A stretch of 64,000 bases of DNA from contig NZ_CP129113.1 in the NCBI RefSeq assembly GCF_030762805.1, forward strand, positions 572,001 to 636,000, given 5' to 3'. Source of the stretch: Aciduricibacillus chroicocephali (GTDB lineage: Bacteria; Bacillota; Bacilli; Bacillales; Amphibacillaceae). Below, one piece after another: positions 1 through 8,876 of this stretch. Below the pieces are notes generated by a model. That model had not been told where the DNA came from and did not search any database. It saw nothing but the letters and a program-made list of their open reading frames with translations. The position numbers and the translations under genes are program-made. How positions within the stretch are numbered: position 1 is the stretch's first letter; each line of letters opens with the position of its first letter.

Positions 1-569
1 TCAGCAAAGATACTAAAAGTCTGAGAGCTGTCTTCTCATTCATCGAAAAAGTCGTAGATATTAATAAGCATGTATTCTTTATTTCCGGTAATCATGACTG
101 GGCAAATTATCAGAACGAGGTATTGTTTGCTGGACTAGCGAAGCGAAATGTAAAAGTTTTGCACAATGATAGTGTCCAGTGGAAGAAAGGCAATTTCGTT
201 TGCAATATTGTTGGGATTGATGATGCTTCAACAGATTACGAAGATATGGAGGCAGCATTTGCTAATATTGATAAAGATGCTTATACAATCTTCCTGTCCC
301 ATACACCAGACATTGTAAAAAAATATAATGATATTCCTGCAAACCTGATCTTGAGCGGTCATACTCACGGTGGTCAAGTCCGGTTCCCGATTATCGGAGC
401 AGTTATTGCGCCGGATCAGGGGTTCTTCCCGAAATTGGATAAAGGAGTCTTTGAAATTGGCTCCGACCAGAGCCTTTATATCGATAGTGGGCTTGGAACA
501 AGCAGGGCTCCATTACGCTTTTTGAACAGAAGCCAGCTCAGCCTGATCAGAATTGAGAGTACATTGTAA
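1..569 (+). CDS. Metallophosphoesterase, C-terminal part (5' end outside window)
   Basis: The reading frame is open from base 3, so the start lies upstream of the window; about 188 residues are visible. Two signature motifs of calcineurin-like phosphoesterases are present: GNHDW near visible residue 30 and GHTHGGQ near residue 120. The HTHGGQ form followed by a short tail is typical of the YkuE/YaeI type, membrane-associated metal-dependent phosphohydrolases. Substrate cannot be read from the sequence. No obvious terminator hairpin follows the stop, and the next gene starts about 100 bases downstream on the same strand. Confidence 0.85.
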   Translation, partial: SKDTKSLRAVFSFIEKVVDINKHVFFISGNHDWANYQNEVLFAGLAKRNVKVLHNDSVQWKKGNFVCNIVGIDDASTDYEDMEAAFANIDKDAYTIFLSHTPDIVKKYNDIPANLILSGHTHGGQVRFPIIGAVIAPDQGFFPKLDKGVFEIGSDQSLYIDSGLGTSRAPLRFLNRSQLSLIRIESTL

Positions 570-672
570 AGTTATTGTTTAATTTTTATTATTGAATTGA
601 AGTAGTCGGCAACCCATGCTACATTGAATCCGCTTTGCCTTATAAATTAACAATTCATAAAGGGAGAGATCA

Positions 673-1863
673 ATGGAGGTCAGAAGGAAAAGCCGAATTA
701 AAACACTTATAGAAATACTTATCGTTTCATTGAAGTTGGGATGCACATCATTTGGTGGGCCAATAGCGCACTTGGGTTACTTTCATCAGGAGTATGTCCG
801 CCGAAGAAAGTGGATGGATGAGGAGAGCTATGCGGATCTTGTAGCACTCAGTCAATTTCTACCTGGGCCTGCCAGCAGCCAGGTGGGCATAGGTGTCGGT
901 GTCATCCATGGTGGAGTAATAGGAGGAATCATTTCATTCGTTGGCTTCACACTTCCATCCGTGCTTGTACTCATTGTATTCGCTATGTATCTTCACACGT
1001 TCAACGTCAATGAGGCAGGATGGATCCATGGGCTAAAAATTGTCGCTGTCGTAGTCGTCGCACATGCAATTCTCGGGATGGCGAAAAAACTGACACCGGA
1101 TATGCCAAGACAAACAATCGCCTTGGCTGCTTTAATTGCTGTATTAGTCATTCCTGCGGCAACTATACAAATAATCGTCATTATACTGGCCGCGGTTGTG
1201 GGATTTTTAATTTATCGGAATCAAATAGCGGCGGATAAGCTGCAATCTATAAAACAGTTTCCTGTTTCCAGACGATTTGGCTTGTTATGTTTGGTAGCTT
1301 TTTTCTTACTTCTCTTTTTGCTGCCAATCTTGAGTAGGGTAATAAGTTCTGATTGGTTTGCAATCATCTCCGATTTTTATAGATCGGGTGCGCTTGTATT
1401 TGGGGGCGGTCATGTCGTACTGCCGTTGCTGGAACAAGCTTTTGTCCAAGCAGGCAGGCTAAATGAATCGCAATTCCTGGCCGGCTACGGAGTGACTCAA
1501 GCAGTTCCTGGTCCGCTATTCACTTTTGCTGCATACATAGGAACAATTATGAAAGGCTCATTAGGCGGTGTCATTGCGATTGTTGCGATTTTCTTGCCAG
1601 CATTTCTCCTCATTTTAGGAGTCTTGCCTTTTTGGAATACAATCCGTGGCAATGCGAAGGTCAAGGGAGCACTGATGGGGGTCAATGCTGCTGTAGTCGG
1701 AATTTTGTTAGCTGCACTGTACAATCCAATATGGACGACATCTATTTTGGATGTATATGATTTTGTCTTGGCGGCCATCTTGTTCGGAATGCTCGTATTC
1801 TGGAAAATGCCCCCGTGGACTGTCGTAATTGCTGGAATTTTAGGTGGATGGCTCATGTTATAA
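673..1863 (+). CDS. chrA: Chromate transporter, ChrA/CHR family, two-domain form
   Basis: This 396-residue polytopic membrane protein has the two homologous halves of long-chain CHR proteins. The first half carries FGGPIAHLGYF and a QFLPGPASSQ segment; the second carries FGGGHVVLPLLE and TQAVPGPLF. Family members export chromate across the cytoplasmic membrane, usually giving chromate resistance. The start is set by AAAGGGAGAG about 6 bases upstream. It stands alone, with no chrI-type regulator beside it, so substrate specificity rests on family membership only. Confidence 0.88.
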   Translation: MEVRRKSRIKTLIEILIVSLKLGCTSFGGPIAHLGYFHQEYVRRRKWMDEESYADLVALSQFLPGPASSQVGIGVGVIHGGVIGGIISFVGFTLPSVLVLIVFAMYLHTFNVNEAGWIHGLKIVAVVVVAHAILGMAKKLTPDMPRQTIALAALIAVLVIPAATIQIIVIILAAVVGFLIYRNQIAADKLQSIKQFPVSRRFGLLCLVAFFLLLFLLPILSRVISSDWFAIISDFYRSGALVFGGGHVVLPLLEQAFVQAGRLNESQFLAGYGVTQAVPGPLFTFAAYIGTIMKGSLGGVIAIVAIFLPAFLLILGVLPFWNTIRGNAKVKGALMGVNAAVVGILLAALYNPIWTTSILDVYDFVLAAILFGMLVFWKMPPWTVVIAGILGGWLML

Positions 1864-2055
1864 GCTGGTATTCAGTTCGTTAATTCTTGGTAAGTATAAA
1901 TTTCCTGTATCGGCTACATCCATTGTCGGTAAGCCATTTGGTAACATTAACATTGGAATATTCATGCAAACTCTGCTTCAAATTCTTTGTTGGTGCTTTC
2001 TGAACATGTTAGAATTGTAGACAAAAGCAGACATTTACCGACTGGAGGCCAGGAG

Positions 2056-2904
2056 ATGAAAAAACCTAGAATAGCTGTCATCGGCTGTTGTGTGACGAGA
2101 GATCTGTTCAATAGAAAGTTCGTTGCGAATTACAAAGAGTTCTATGAATGTGTCTCAACAGCTTGGCAAACATCCATAATCAGTTTCATGTCCAATCGGT
2201 CTAACATTGATGAACATGGTAAGGAATTTGTTGATGAAGTTTCCGATTTGCAAAGAAAAACAGTGCAGCGTGATATGGATAAGTCTTACCGTGAAGAGCT
2301 GATTGCTGAGAAGCCGGATTATATTATATATGATCTGTATACTGACGTGAAATACGGGATTGTAGAAACGCAAGATGGATATTTGACAGACAATCCGAAT
2401 GGATTTAGGAAGACGAGATTTTTCACGGAGAAGCTTTACAACAGAAGACTCAATATTTTTAAACATGAGGAATTCATGGAATTATTCAATAGGAAATTTG
2501 ATGAGTTTTATAAGTGGGTACATAAGAATCTTCCAGGTTGCCGAATAATCGTCACGAGATTCTCGGAGACTTACAGTTATATGACCGATAAAGGTTTTCC
2601 GGTCAATTTCTCAACTAAAGTCTGTGGAACAGTTGCTCGCAATAACAAAATGTATGATCGTATATATGACCATCTCTCGGAAAATTATAATATCGATTTT
2701 ATCGATATGCAGAAGAGAACCTACTTTGCCGATTATAAACATCCATATGGCAATAAGCCATGGCATTTCACACAGCAATATTATGATGACTTGTTTAGTG
2801 GTCTAAATGAAGTTATGCTGAATCATCAGCAAAACGAAGAGAACACAAAACTGCAAAATAAGACAATTATCACCAAACTGGTTGAGAAAGTAATTTTAAA
2901 ATAA
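2056..2904 (+). CDS. DUF6270-like hypothetical protein
   Basis: The protein has 282 residues. An upstream in-frame ATG at 1987 is rejected because GGAGGCCAGGAG lies directly before the ATG at 2056. It opens with IAVIGCCVTRDLF, a beta strand followed by a small-residue/Cys turn, resembling the N-terminus of DUF6270 proteins. I infer an SGNH-hydrolase-like fold from this. A C-terminal HPYGNKPWHFTQQYY segment could hold the catalytic His. There is no signal peptide or membrane segment. DUF6270 genes often lie near polysaccharide genes, but none are seen here. Function unknown. Confidence 0.55.
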   Translation: MKKPRIAVIGCCVTRDLFNRKFVANYKEFYECVSTAWQTSIISFMSNRSNIDEHGKEFVDEVSDLQRKTVQRDMDKSYREELIAEKPDYIIYDLYTDVKYGIVETQDGYLTDNPNGFRKTRFFTEKLYNRRLNIFKHEEFMELFNRKFDEFYKWVHKNLPGCRIIVTRFSETYSYMTDKGFPVNFSTKVCGTVARNNKMYDRIYDHLSENYNIDFIDMQKRTYFADYKHPYGNKPWHFTQQYYDDLFSGLNEVMLNHQQNEENTKLQNKTIITKLVEKVILK

Positions 2905-2915
2905 AGCTGCAAGGC

Positions 2916-2956
2916 AAAAAAAAGGTGGCGTCCATACACGGACACCACCTTTTTAC
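2916..2956. terminator. Bidirectional terminator between convergent genes
   Basis: GGTGGCGTCC and GGACACCACC form a stem with one mismatch, flanked by an A-run on the left and a T-run on the right. It can terminate both the DUF6270-like gene and the reverse-strand CarD-type gene. Confidence 0.85.
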
Positions 2957-2961
2957 GTTTT

Positions 2962-3465
2962 TCAGCTAACACTGACCATTTGTTCAATTTTCTTTTTTAT
3001 TTCTTCACTGGATAGGCTGAGGCCGACTGCAAGTTCATTGCAAATGTTAGGCATAATGCGTTGGAGTATCTCAGCATCTTGATGATGAAGTTTCTTGTTC
3101 TCAAGTTTCAATTCGTTTTCTTTGCGCAAGATGGTGTTAGCCACCTGGGCAATCTGGAAATCGTCTTGTGTCTTCAGAACAGAACGATAATGCTGGTTGC
3201 GTTCGGAAGGGCGGTCTGACCATGGATCAGGGGCATTCTTGAAAGTACTGAGGATTTGCTGTGCCAGCTCCTTTGTGGCAACAGGTGTCAACTTTGAAGT
3301 GCCTTTCTCCTGTGTAACAGGATGATACAATTTCAGAGATTCATTCTGAATCGGTGCGAGAATGTAGTAATCACGCGCTGTACCAGAAAATGTTTGCTCT
3401 TGTATATCTACAATCGTGCACACACCATGTGCTTCATAAAAGACTGTATCTCCAATTGAAAACAT
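2962..3465 (-). CDS. CarD/CdnL-type transcription regulator (YdeB-like)
   Basis: This 167-residue protein begins FSIGDTVFYEAHGVCTI, the Tudor-like RNA-polymerase-interacting domain shared by CarD, CdnL and the Mfd RID. An alpha-helical, charged C-terminal half follows (about residues 75-167), as in CarD proteins where it contacts promoter DNA. Family members bind the RNAP beta subunit and modulate open-complex stability. AAGGAG lies 8 bases before the start. It is similar in layout to B. subtilis YdeB. It is monocistronic and convergent with the gene to its left. Confidence 0.82.
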   Translation of the reverse strand: MFSIGDTVFYEAHGVCTIVDIQEQTFSGTARDYYILAPIQNESLKLYHPVTQEKGTSKLTPVATKELAQQILSTFKNAPDPWSDRPSERNQHYRSVLKTQDDFQIAQVANTILRKENELKLENKKLHHQDAEILQRIMPNICNELAVGLSLSSEEIKKKIEQMVSVS

Positions 3466-3626
3466 TCTCCCGTCTCCTTTGAAGGCTATGAAACACAGAC
3501 AGTTCTGGTTTATAGCTCATCTTGAATTGCATATTCAAATGTAAATTATTAGATACGCTACTTATATCATACCATATTTTAATCGCTTTTGCCGGGTCGT
3601 GGCAAAACAGCCCATTTTCATTAGTC

Positions 3627-4052
3627 CTATCTCATCTTTGCCTCTTCAGCGAATCGTTTGATCCGTGCCTCTATATTGTCTCGAACACGCTGGAAAACAG
3701 CCCATCGTTCTTCTTCAGTTCCTTTTGCTTTAGCCGGGTCTTCAAAACCCCAGTGTTCACGTTTTGCAGATGGCGGTGAAATTGGGCACCTTTCATTGGC
3801 ATCATCGCATAAAGTGATAATCCAGTCGGCCCTTTGCAAAATATCCGGATTAATTGTTTCTGAAACTTGTCCTGATATGTCAATATTCAATTCAAGCATG
3901 GCACGGACTGCTTTTGGATTCAATCCATGGGCTTCAATGCCAGCTGAGAAAACGTCAAATTCATTACCAAGATATTTTTTTGCGAAACCTTCAGCTATCT
4001 GGCTTCTGCATGAATTGCCTGTACATAGGAAGTAGATTATTTCTTTAGACAT
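3627..4052 (-). CDS. arsC: Thioredoxin-coupled arsenate reductase
   Basis: This 141-residue protein is of the low-molecular-weight phosphatase type. The P-loop CTGNSCRS starts at Cys10, and two more redox cysteines sit in [11 protein letters not shown], matching the Cys10-Cys82-Cys89 relay of Bacillus/Staphylococcus Ars[11 protein letters not shown] is also characteristic. It reduces arsenate to arsenite, which ArsB exports. The start at 4052 (MSKEII) places the nucleophile at residue 10 and leaves AAAGGATGA properly spaced; an ATG three codons upstream touches the RBS. It is the last gene of arsR-arsB-arsC, 19 bases after arsB. Confidence 0.93.
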   Translation of the reverse strand: MSKEIIYFLCTGNSCRSQIAEGFAKKYLGNEFDVFSAGIEAHGLNPKAVRAMLELNIDISGQVSETINPDILQRADWIITLCDDANERCPISPPSAKREHWGFEDPAKAKGTEEERWAVFQRVRDNIEARIKRFAEEAKMR

Positions 4053-4071
4053 GAGCTTCATCCTTTCATAA

Positions 4072-5367
4072 TCAGTGAATAATGGTCAGCCATATGTATA
4101 GACCTGTCAAAGTAATAAACAGAGTTGGGATCGTCAAAATGATGCCGACTTTTAAGTAATACCCCCAGGAGATACGGACACCTTTAGTTTTAAGGACGTG
4201 AAGCCATAGCAATGTTGCCAATGAACCAATTGGTGTAATTTTTGGACCAAGATCAGAACCGATGACATTCGCGTATATGAGTGCCTCTTTAATACTTCCG
4301 CTTGTTCCAGTATCTGCAATTGCAAGCGCATCAATCATGACAGTGGGCATATTGTTCATCACAGAGGATAGAATTGCTGCAACGAATCCCATACCAATTG
4401 TTGCGGCAAACAGTCCGTGTTCGGCAAAAGAGCCGATTGCATTTGCTAGGATGCTTGTGAGGCCGACATTTTTAAGGCCATACACGACAACGTACATACC
4501 GATTGAGAAGAAGACAATTGCCCAAGGAGCGCCTTTCAATACGGTCATCGTTTGAACCGCTGGGCTCTTTCTTGCGATAATCAGGAAGACAATCGCTATG
4601 AATCCAGCGATAAAGGAGACAGGGATATTCAAAAACTCGCTAATAAAGTAACCGGCAAGAAGGACGATGAGCACGAACCAGGATATCCTGAACATCGTAT
4701 GGTCTTTAATAGCTGTTTCAGGTGTCTTCATATGTGACATGTTGAACTCTTTTGGGATTCTTTTGCGGAAGAAAAGCCAAAGCACAAGCATGCTCGCTGC
4801 AAGGCTGAAAAGATTCGGTACGATCATACGCGAAGCATATTCAGCGAAACCGATGTTAAAGAAATCAGCTGAAACGATGTTAACAAGATTACTGACGATG
4901 AGCGGGAGTGATGTTGTATCTGCAATGAATCCCGATGCCATAATGAATGGCAGAATCATTTTATCTTCAAAATTCAAGGCTCGTACCATCGCAAGTACAA
5001 TAGGTGTAAGGATTAGTGCCGCACCGTCATTTGCAAAGAGTGCTGCCACGACTGCACCAAGAATGATGACGAGCAGAAACATTTTTAAGCCACTGCCATT
5101 TGCGAACCGGGCCATATGCAAAGCAGCCCATTCGAAAAAGCCAATCTCGTCGAGTATAAGAGAAATGATAATAAGGGCAACAAAGGTAAGTGTTGCATTC
5201 CATACAATTCCTGTCACATCCGTAATGTCACCGAAATCGACTACGCCAGCAAGTAGCGCGAGCGCAGCACCTGCACAGGCTGACCAACCGATGGATAGAT
5301 TCTTTGGCTGCCAAATGACAAAGGTAAGAGTCAATATAAAGATGAAAATCGCAGTAAATGCAAGCAT
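4072..5367 (-). CDS. arsB: Arsenite efflux permease ArsB
   Basis: This 431-residue protein has about 11-12 hydrophobic segments and belongs to the ArsB/NhaD ion transporter superfamily. Conserved stretches include [16 protein letters not shown] and [11 protein letters not shown], the paired N/D-containing re-entrant motifs of the family. It expels arsenite or antimonite from the cytoplasm using the proton motive force. It lies between arsR and arsC on the same strand with short gaps, so an arsRBC transcript is expected. No arsA ATPase is present, as usual in Bacillus-type operons. Confidence 0.92.
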   Translation of the reverse strand: MLAFTAIFIFILTLTFVIWQPKNLSIGWSACAGAALALLAGVVDFGDITDVTGIVWNATLTFVALIIISLILDEIGFFEWAALHMARFANGSGLKMFLLVIILGAVVAALFANDGAALILTPIVLAMVRALNFEDKMILPFIMASGFIADTTSLPLIVSNLVNIVSADFFNIGFAEYASRMIVPNLFSLAASMLVLWLFFRKRIPKEFNMSHMKTPETAIKDHTMFRISWFVLIVLLAGYFISEFLNIPVSFIAGFIAIVFLIIARKSPAVQTMTVLKGAPWAIVFFSIGMYVVVYGLKNVGLTSILANAIGSFAEHGLFAATIGMGFVAAILSSVMNNMPTVMIDALAIADTGTSGSIKEALIYANVIGSDLGPKITPIGSLATLLWLHVLKTKGVRISWGYYLKVGIILTIPTLFITLTGLYIWLTIIH

Positions 5368-5390
5368 GTAATTATGTCCCTCTTTTCATA

Positions 5391-5723
5391 TTAATCACAA
5401 AGTATTCTTCTGCCATTCCTTGTCAGAGATTCAATTTCAGTCATGACTGAGGGAAGTGTATCGAGCAGCTGAAGAAGAAGTGAGTATTGTGGATGATCTG
5501 TGTTTAAAGAATGGAATGTCCATCTTCCTCTTTTTTCTTCAGTGATAATTTTTGCAGCTTTTAACTTTCTCAAATGCTGACTGACCGAAGGCTGGCTCAT
5601 CCCAAGCAGTTGCACGATTTCACATACACAAAAAGAGTCACGAGCCAAATAGCAGACAATCTTCAAGCGCGTTTCTTCTCCGATCGTTTTTAGGAAAATA
5701 CCAGTCTCTTCGTACGTAACCAT
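5391..5723 (-). CDS. arsR: Arsenic-responsive repressor ArsR
   Basis: This 110-residue winged-helix ArsR/SmtB protein carries FCVCEIVQLLGMSQPSVSQH in its recognition region. The CxC pair in that helix is the As(III)/Sb(III) site of classical ArsR, here in the form CVCEI. The recognition helix continues HLRKLKAAKII, followed by the wing. It should repress its own operon by binding the inverted repeat around the promoter at 5774-5812. GAGGAGG precedes the ATG. It is the first gene of the ars operon. Confidence 0.93.
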   Translation of the reverse strand: MVTYEETGIFLKTIGEETRLKIVCYLARDSFCVCEIVQLLGMSQPSVSQHLRKLKAAKIITEEKRGRWTFHSLNTDHPQYSLLLQLLDTLPSVMTEIESLTRNGRRILCD

Positions 5724-5773
5724 AGTAAAACCTCCTCAATCTTCATGGAAACAGCATTTAACTTTGTCATTAA

Positions 5774-5812
5774 ATTATATAAGTGAATGGTTATATAAAC
5801 AACTACTTATAT
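5774..5812 (-). promoter_or_regulatory. ars operon promoter with inverted-repeat operator
   Basis: On the reverse strand TTGTTT (5797-5802) and TATAAT (5774-5779) are separated by 17 bases, a good sigma-A promoter. The perfect inverted repeat ATATAAGT (5777-5784) / ACTTATAT (5805-5812) overlaps the -10 box and flanks the -35 box. This is the position expected for an ArsR operator. Confidence 0.7.
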
Positions 5813-6181
5813 GAATTTGCCGTAAAAATTCATAGATCGCTAGTGAAACTGCTTTTACTTATTACTAGTAAATTCTGACCCTTATGAAGTTTTCAATTTA
5901 TGCCAGTATTAGTATGCCGGTTATTGGAAGTAGTACACGAAACTAGCAGGTGTCAGAAACGAAAATTTTGTATGTGTAGATTATTGAGGAAATTTAATGT
6001 TTCCATAAAAAAGCTCTAAGTCAAATGATCAGGGTGTGAGAATACTTGCCTGACTTTTAACTTAGAGCCTTTTATATTAATTTGCGTATGTAAGGGGTCC
6101 AAGTATCTATATTGCTACTACTATGTTTTACTTAACATGAACGGTGTTTACGAAATGTCTATACTAATGGAGGCCTATACG
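5813..6181. other. Gene-free divergent region between ars and the GAF-STAS gene
   Basis: No reading frame with a ribosome binding site was found here. Apart from the ars operator at its left edge, the only structure is an isolated bidirectional hairpin at 6013-6072. There is no upstream gene on either strand for that hairpin to terminate. Confidence 0.6.
6005..6074. terminator. Orphan terminator-like hairpin
   Basis: GCTCTAAGT (6013-6021) pairs with ACTTAGAGC (6060-6068), with an inner CAGG/CCTG pairing in the loop. An A-run precedes it and CTTTTA follows. It lies between divergent genes, so it may end a small transcript starting near 5.9 kb or be a remnant. Confidence 0.5.
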
Positions 6182-7027
6182 ATGGAAGAGGCAAGAAAAT
6201 ATGGATCGAATGACTCGTTGATCAAAGTTTCTAACATGCTTTTTAAAACTTTAGTTGATCAACTAAATGTAAATACCGCTTATATTGCTAAAAGAGAATA
6301 CGATCAGATGGATGTAATCAATTCATTTAATAGAAATAAAGTTCTGGTTACTAATGATATGGTGGTTGATTATAAAGAATCGAATTGTAAGTATGTTATT
6401 GAAAATGATAAGAAAATCCAGTTTTTCACTAACTTAATGACACATCGGGAAACGAAGAATAGAAGCATTACTAAACAACTTCAAGCAAAGGCTTTTTTAG
6501 GAGTTGCATTAAACAGCTCCACTGGAGTTGAATTTGGTACACTTTGTGTTGCCGATCAGGAAGAAAAAGAATTCAGCGAAGAGGATATTAAGTATATAAG
6601 GACGATAGGAGATGTATTGTCTTTTATTATTGAGCTGGATGACACATATGAAGACGTGGGAATGCTGAGTGTCCCAATTATACCTATATCCTCAAGTATT
6701 GCTATATTAGCCTTGCAAGGAAATATAAGTAGTACAAGAGGTCTGAAAATCTCAGAATGTGTTTTGGACTATGTTACCGAAAAACAAATTGATTACTTAA
6801 TTATTGATCTCTCGGAAATGAAAAGAAATTATAAAGAATTCCTAGACTCCATAAATCGTCTGATTTCTTCACTTAAACTGATGGGTATAGATGTTATGTT
6901 GTCCGGTGTCTCTCCTGAATTAGCTAGTGTATTCATATACTCTACTTCATCCATAGAAGCTGAATATGTTCAGTGTATTGAAAAAGGTTTAGATAAATTA
7001 GGCTTTGAATTGAGGGAGAAAAGGTAA
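6182..7027 (+). CDS. GAF-STAS protein, divergent RsbR-like
   Basis: The protein has 281 residues. GGAGG at 6169-6173 fixes the ATG at 6182, although the frame is open further upstream. Residues of about 5-150 look like a GAF sensor domain (FLGVALNSSTGVEFGTLCVAD, then a long helix). About 165-280 is a STAS domain aligning with RsbR paralogues: VPIIPISSSIAILALQGNI, then LIIDLSEM, then MLSGVSPELA. RsbR-type proteins form stressosomes controlling sigma-B. Here the usual phosphorylatable D-T/S segment after the second strand is replaced by SEMKRNYKEFLDS. The gene is visibly AT-richer than its neighbours. Domain assignment is by motif reading; the role is inferred. Confidence 0.65.
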   Translation: MEEARKYGSNDSLIKVSNMLFKTLVDQLNVNTAYIAKREYDQMDVINSFNRNKVLVTNDMVVDYKESNCKYVIENDKKIQFFTNLMTHRETKNRSITKQLQAKAFLGVALNSSTGVEFGTLCVADQEEKEFSEEDIKYIRTIGDVLSFIIELDDTYEDVGMLSVPIIPISSSIAILALQGNISSTRGLKISECVLDYVTEKQIDYLIIDLSEMKRNYKEFLDSINRLISSLKLMGIDVMLSGVSPELASVFIYSTSSIEAEYVQCIEKGLDKLGFELREKR

Positions 7028-7762
7028 TTTAGTCTGACATCACTATATAATAAAAAAAAGAGCTGCTTATCTAACTAATGGGCACTTGTAAATATAAATA
7101 GAAAATAACCGACCCTTGCTAAACAACAGGGATCGGTTATTTTTGATTGCCATAAGTCTTAAGTCCCTCAAACAGAGACTTCTGCATATTTAAAAAATAA
7201 TCAAATAAAGGATTGTCTGGTTAAAAATAAGGGTATTACATTTTTTAATGATTTTGATTTAGTTCAAAAGACCCTGTAAAGGATGGTGTTTCTACAACTA
7301 TATGATTAATTGGAGGTGAATGGAAGGGGAATGTATGGTGACAATGAGAGAATAAGAAAGCATTCCAACTATAGAGGTACTTAAGTGACCATTCTATTTA
7401 AAGAGATTTGCAAAAAAGAGATCTTAATATGCAGAACTTACTATTTATGAACGGTTAAAAAATTTTAGCCTAATAAGCTAGTATGCTCAATACTTCTCAT
7501 GCATTAAACAAAGCATGCTGCATCTTTTTAGGAAAATTAACCCTGAAAAAAGTATCAAATTAATTGAGCAGGCTTGCCAAACAAAGAACATTGAAAGTAT
7601 TTAACCCATATACTTCCTCGATATTATCTGCGAGTGCTTTGGTAAGTCCGCATTCAATATCACCAAAAAACTAAAGGATTTTTCTGCTTTACGATATTAT
7701 GATTTGCACCTTGTATGTACACTAACTGATTTTTTAAAAATAAAATGGAAGGGATCACAGAT
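7028..7762. other. AT-rich gene-poor stretch
   Basis: These 735 bases hold one terminator hairpin near 7103-7144. No frame with both a ribosome binding site and a credible length was found. Short interrupted reading frames near 7490-7740 on both strands might be decayed coding sequence, but I could not match them to any family. Confidence 0.5.
7103..7145 (+). terminator. Terminator after the GAF-STAS gene
   Basis: AATAACCGACCC pairs with GGATCGGTTATT with one mismatch, followed by TTTT. It lies about 75 bases after the stop of the GAF-STAS gene. A matching A-run upstream means it could work in both directions. Confidence 0.7.
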
Positions 7763-8125
7763 ATGGATTTTATAATAAACGAAGCTGGAGCTAAAATATA
7801 TGAGAACATTGAACACCATAAATATTTATATATCCCTATACTGGATGGAGAAGATGATCAAGGAGTAGTCTATCAAGTAATGTCTGCAGCGCTTTATCGA
7901 AATCATAAGCATGCAATTGTAACAGTTAGGGAAGGGGATAGAAAAGCAACAGCTTATCGAGTTCCTGATGATTTATATAATTGGGTTGAATCACTTATAA
8001 GATTGAATATTAAAGGCAATATACGGATGCCTCTTATGATTGAATTTTGTATGAAAGAAAACCATTTATATGCGAAAGTTGTAGAAAGGTTAGAGTGGAA
8101 AGCAGCAACACATATACATGGGTGA
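7763..8125 (+). CDS. Hypothetical protein, 120 aa
   Basis: Not recognised. The ATG at 7763 has GAAGGGA 8 bases upstream; an in-frame ATG at 7745 overlaps that RBS and is less likely. The predicted product is soluble and mixed alpha/beta, with no signal peptide, no Cys pair and one Cys in total. It contains a basic stretch RNHKHAIVTVREGDRKATAYRV. It lies in the same AT-rich island as the GAF-STAS gene, with no operon partner close enough for joint translation. No function can be assigned. Confidence 0.5.
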   Translation: MDFIINEAGAKIYENIEHHKYLYIPILDGEDDQGVVYQVMSAALYRNHKHAIVTVREGDRKATAYRVPDDLYNWVESLIRLNIKGNIRMPLMIEFCMKENHLYAKVVERLEWKAATHIHG

Positions 8126-8284
8126 TTAGACATTTTAATTTTTTTTACATATTCGACGCCAATTATGCAGATTCATTTGTAATCCCATTGAGAAAGTCTT
8201 ACTTTAGCTGTGAAATTAGCTGAATATTAATTGAGTTGATACAATAGATAGGAATATTATTAGGAAGGTGAATGGAGGAATTAT

Positions 8285-8800
8285 ATGTTTCACCCAACCA
8301 TATTTGAAAATTTAAAAGTAGCATTTGAGAACCGTATCTATGATTTGGACAGTCTGGATGGAAAGATCGATATCCTGAATCGGATAGATCGGATGGACTT
8401 TGCTATTATGAAAAGAGACTTTGCACTTCGTTTTGCATTGCTCGGTGAACCGGATGTAACTGTCGAAGTTGTGCTTGAAGCATCGTTACAGGAGCTGGCT
8501 GATGAAATTCTAGAAAATGAACGGGCTCATCCTGGTTCTGCACTTCGTTTGCGGTTCCGGAAAAGAGTTGAAGATAGCGAAAAAACATGCAAAAAAATTA
8601 CCGAGGCCCTTGCTGCAATCTGGGAAGATGACGTGGAAATCAAACAAACACTGAGTCGAGAACTGGATGATAAAAAGGTAGGGGAACTGGATACGATACT
8701 TGTCAAGTTCAAGCCGAAGCTTGATGAAGAGCATATTGAGGAGATTCCTGAATTTCTTGAACATGTGCTGGAGTCACTTGCAGCACTGAATAAGTTGTAA
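8285..8800 (+). CDS. Hypothetical acidic helical protein, 171 aa
   Basis: Not recognised. AATGGAGGAATTAT precedes the ATG, giving a strong RBS. The sequence is strongly helical and acidic, ending EEIPEFLEHVLESLAALNKL, with charged alternation throughout and no signal peptide or membrane segment. Codon use resembles the core genes to the right rather than the AT-rich island to the left. It is followed directly by a strong bidirectional terminator, so it is a single-gene unit. The length and composition suggest a small conserved Bacillaceae cytosolic protein; nothing more can be supported. Confidence 0.6.
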   Translation: MFHPTIFENLKVAFENRIYDLDSLDGKIDILNRIDRMDFAIMKRDFALRFALLGEPDVTVEVVLEASLQELADEILENERAHPGSALRLRFRKRVEDSEKTCKKITEALAAIWEDDVEIKQTLSRELDDKKVGELDTILVKFKPKLDEEHIEEIPEFLEHVLESLAALNKL

Positions 8801-8847
8801 AAAAACAGAGCCGAAATGCGCCTAGTGCATTTCGGCTCTGTTTTTTA
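8800..8847. terminator. Bidirectional terminator
   Basis: The stem AACAGAGCCGAAATGC / GCATTTCGGCTCTGTT has A- and T-runs on its flanks. It serves the 171-aa gene on the forward strand and the TauE/SafE gene on the reverse strand. Confidence 0.92.
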
Positions 8848-8876
8848 CAAATGGTAACTGCAATTATCGGTGCCCA

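Noticed and set aside
7490-7740. Possible decayed gene or insertion-sequence remnant
   Set aside because: Short interrupted frames exist on both strands, but none matches a transposase or other family I recognise and no terminal inverted repeats were seen.
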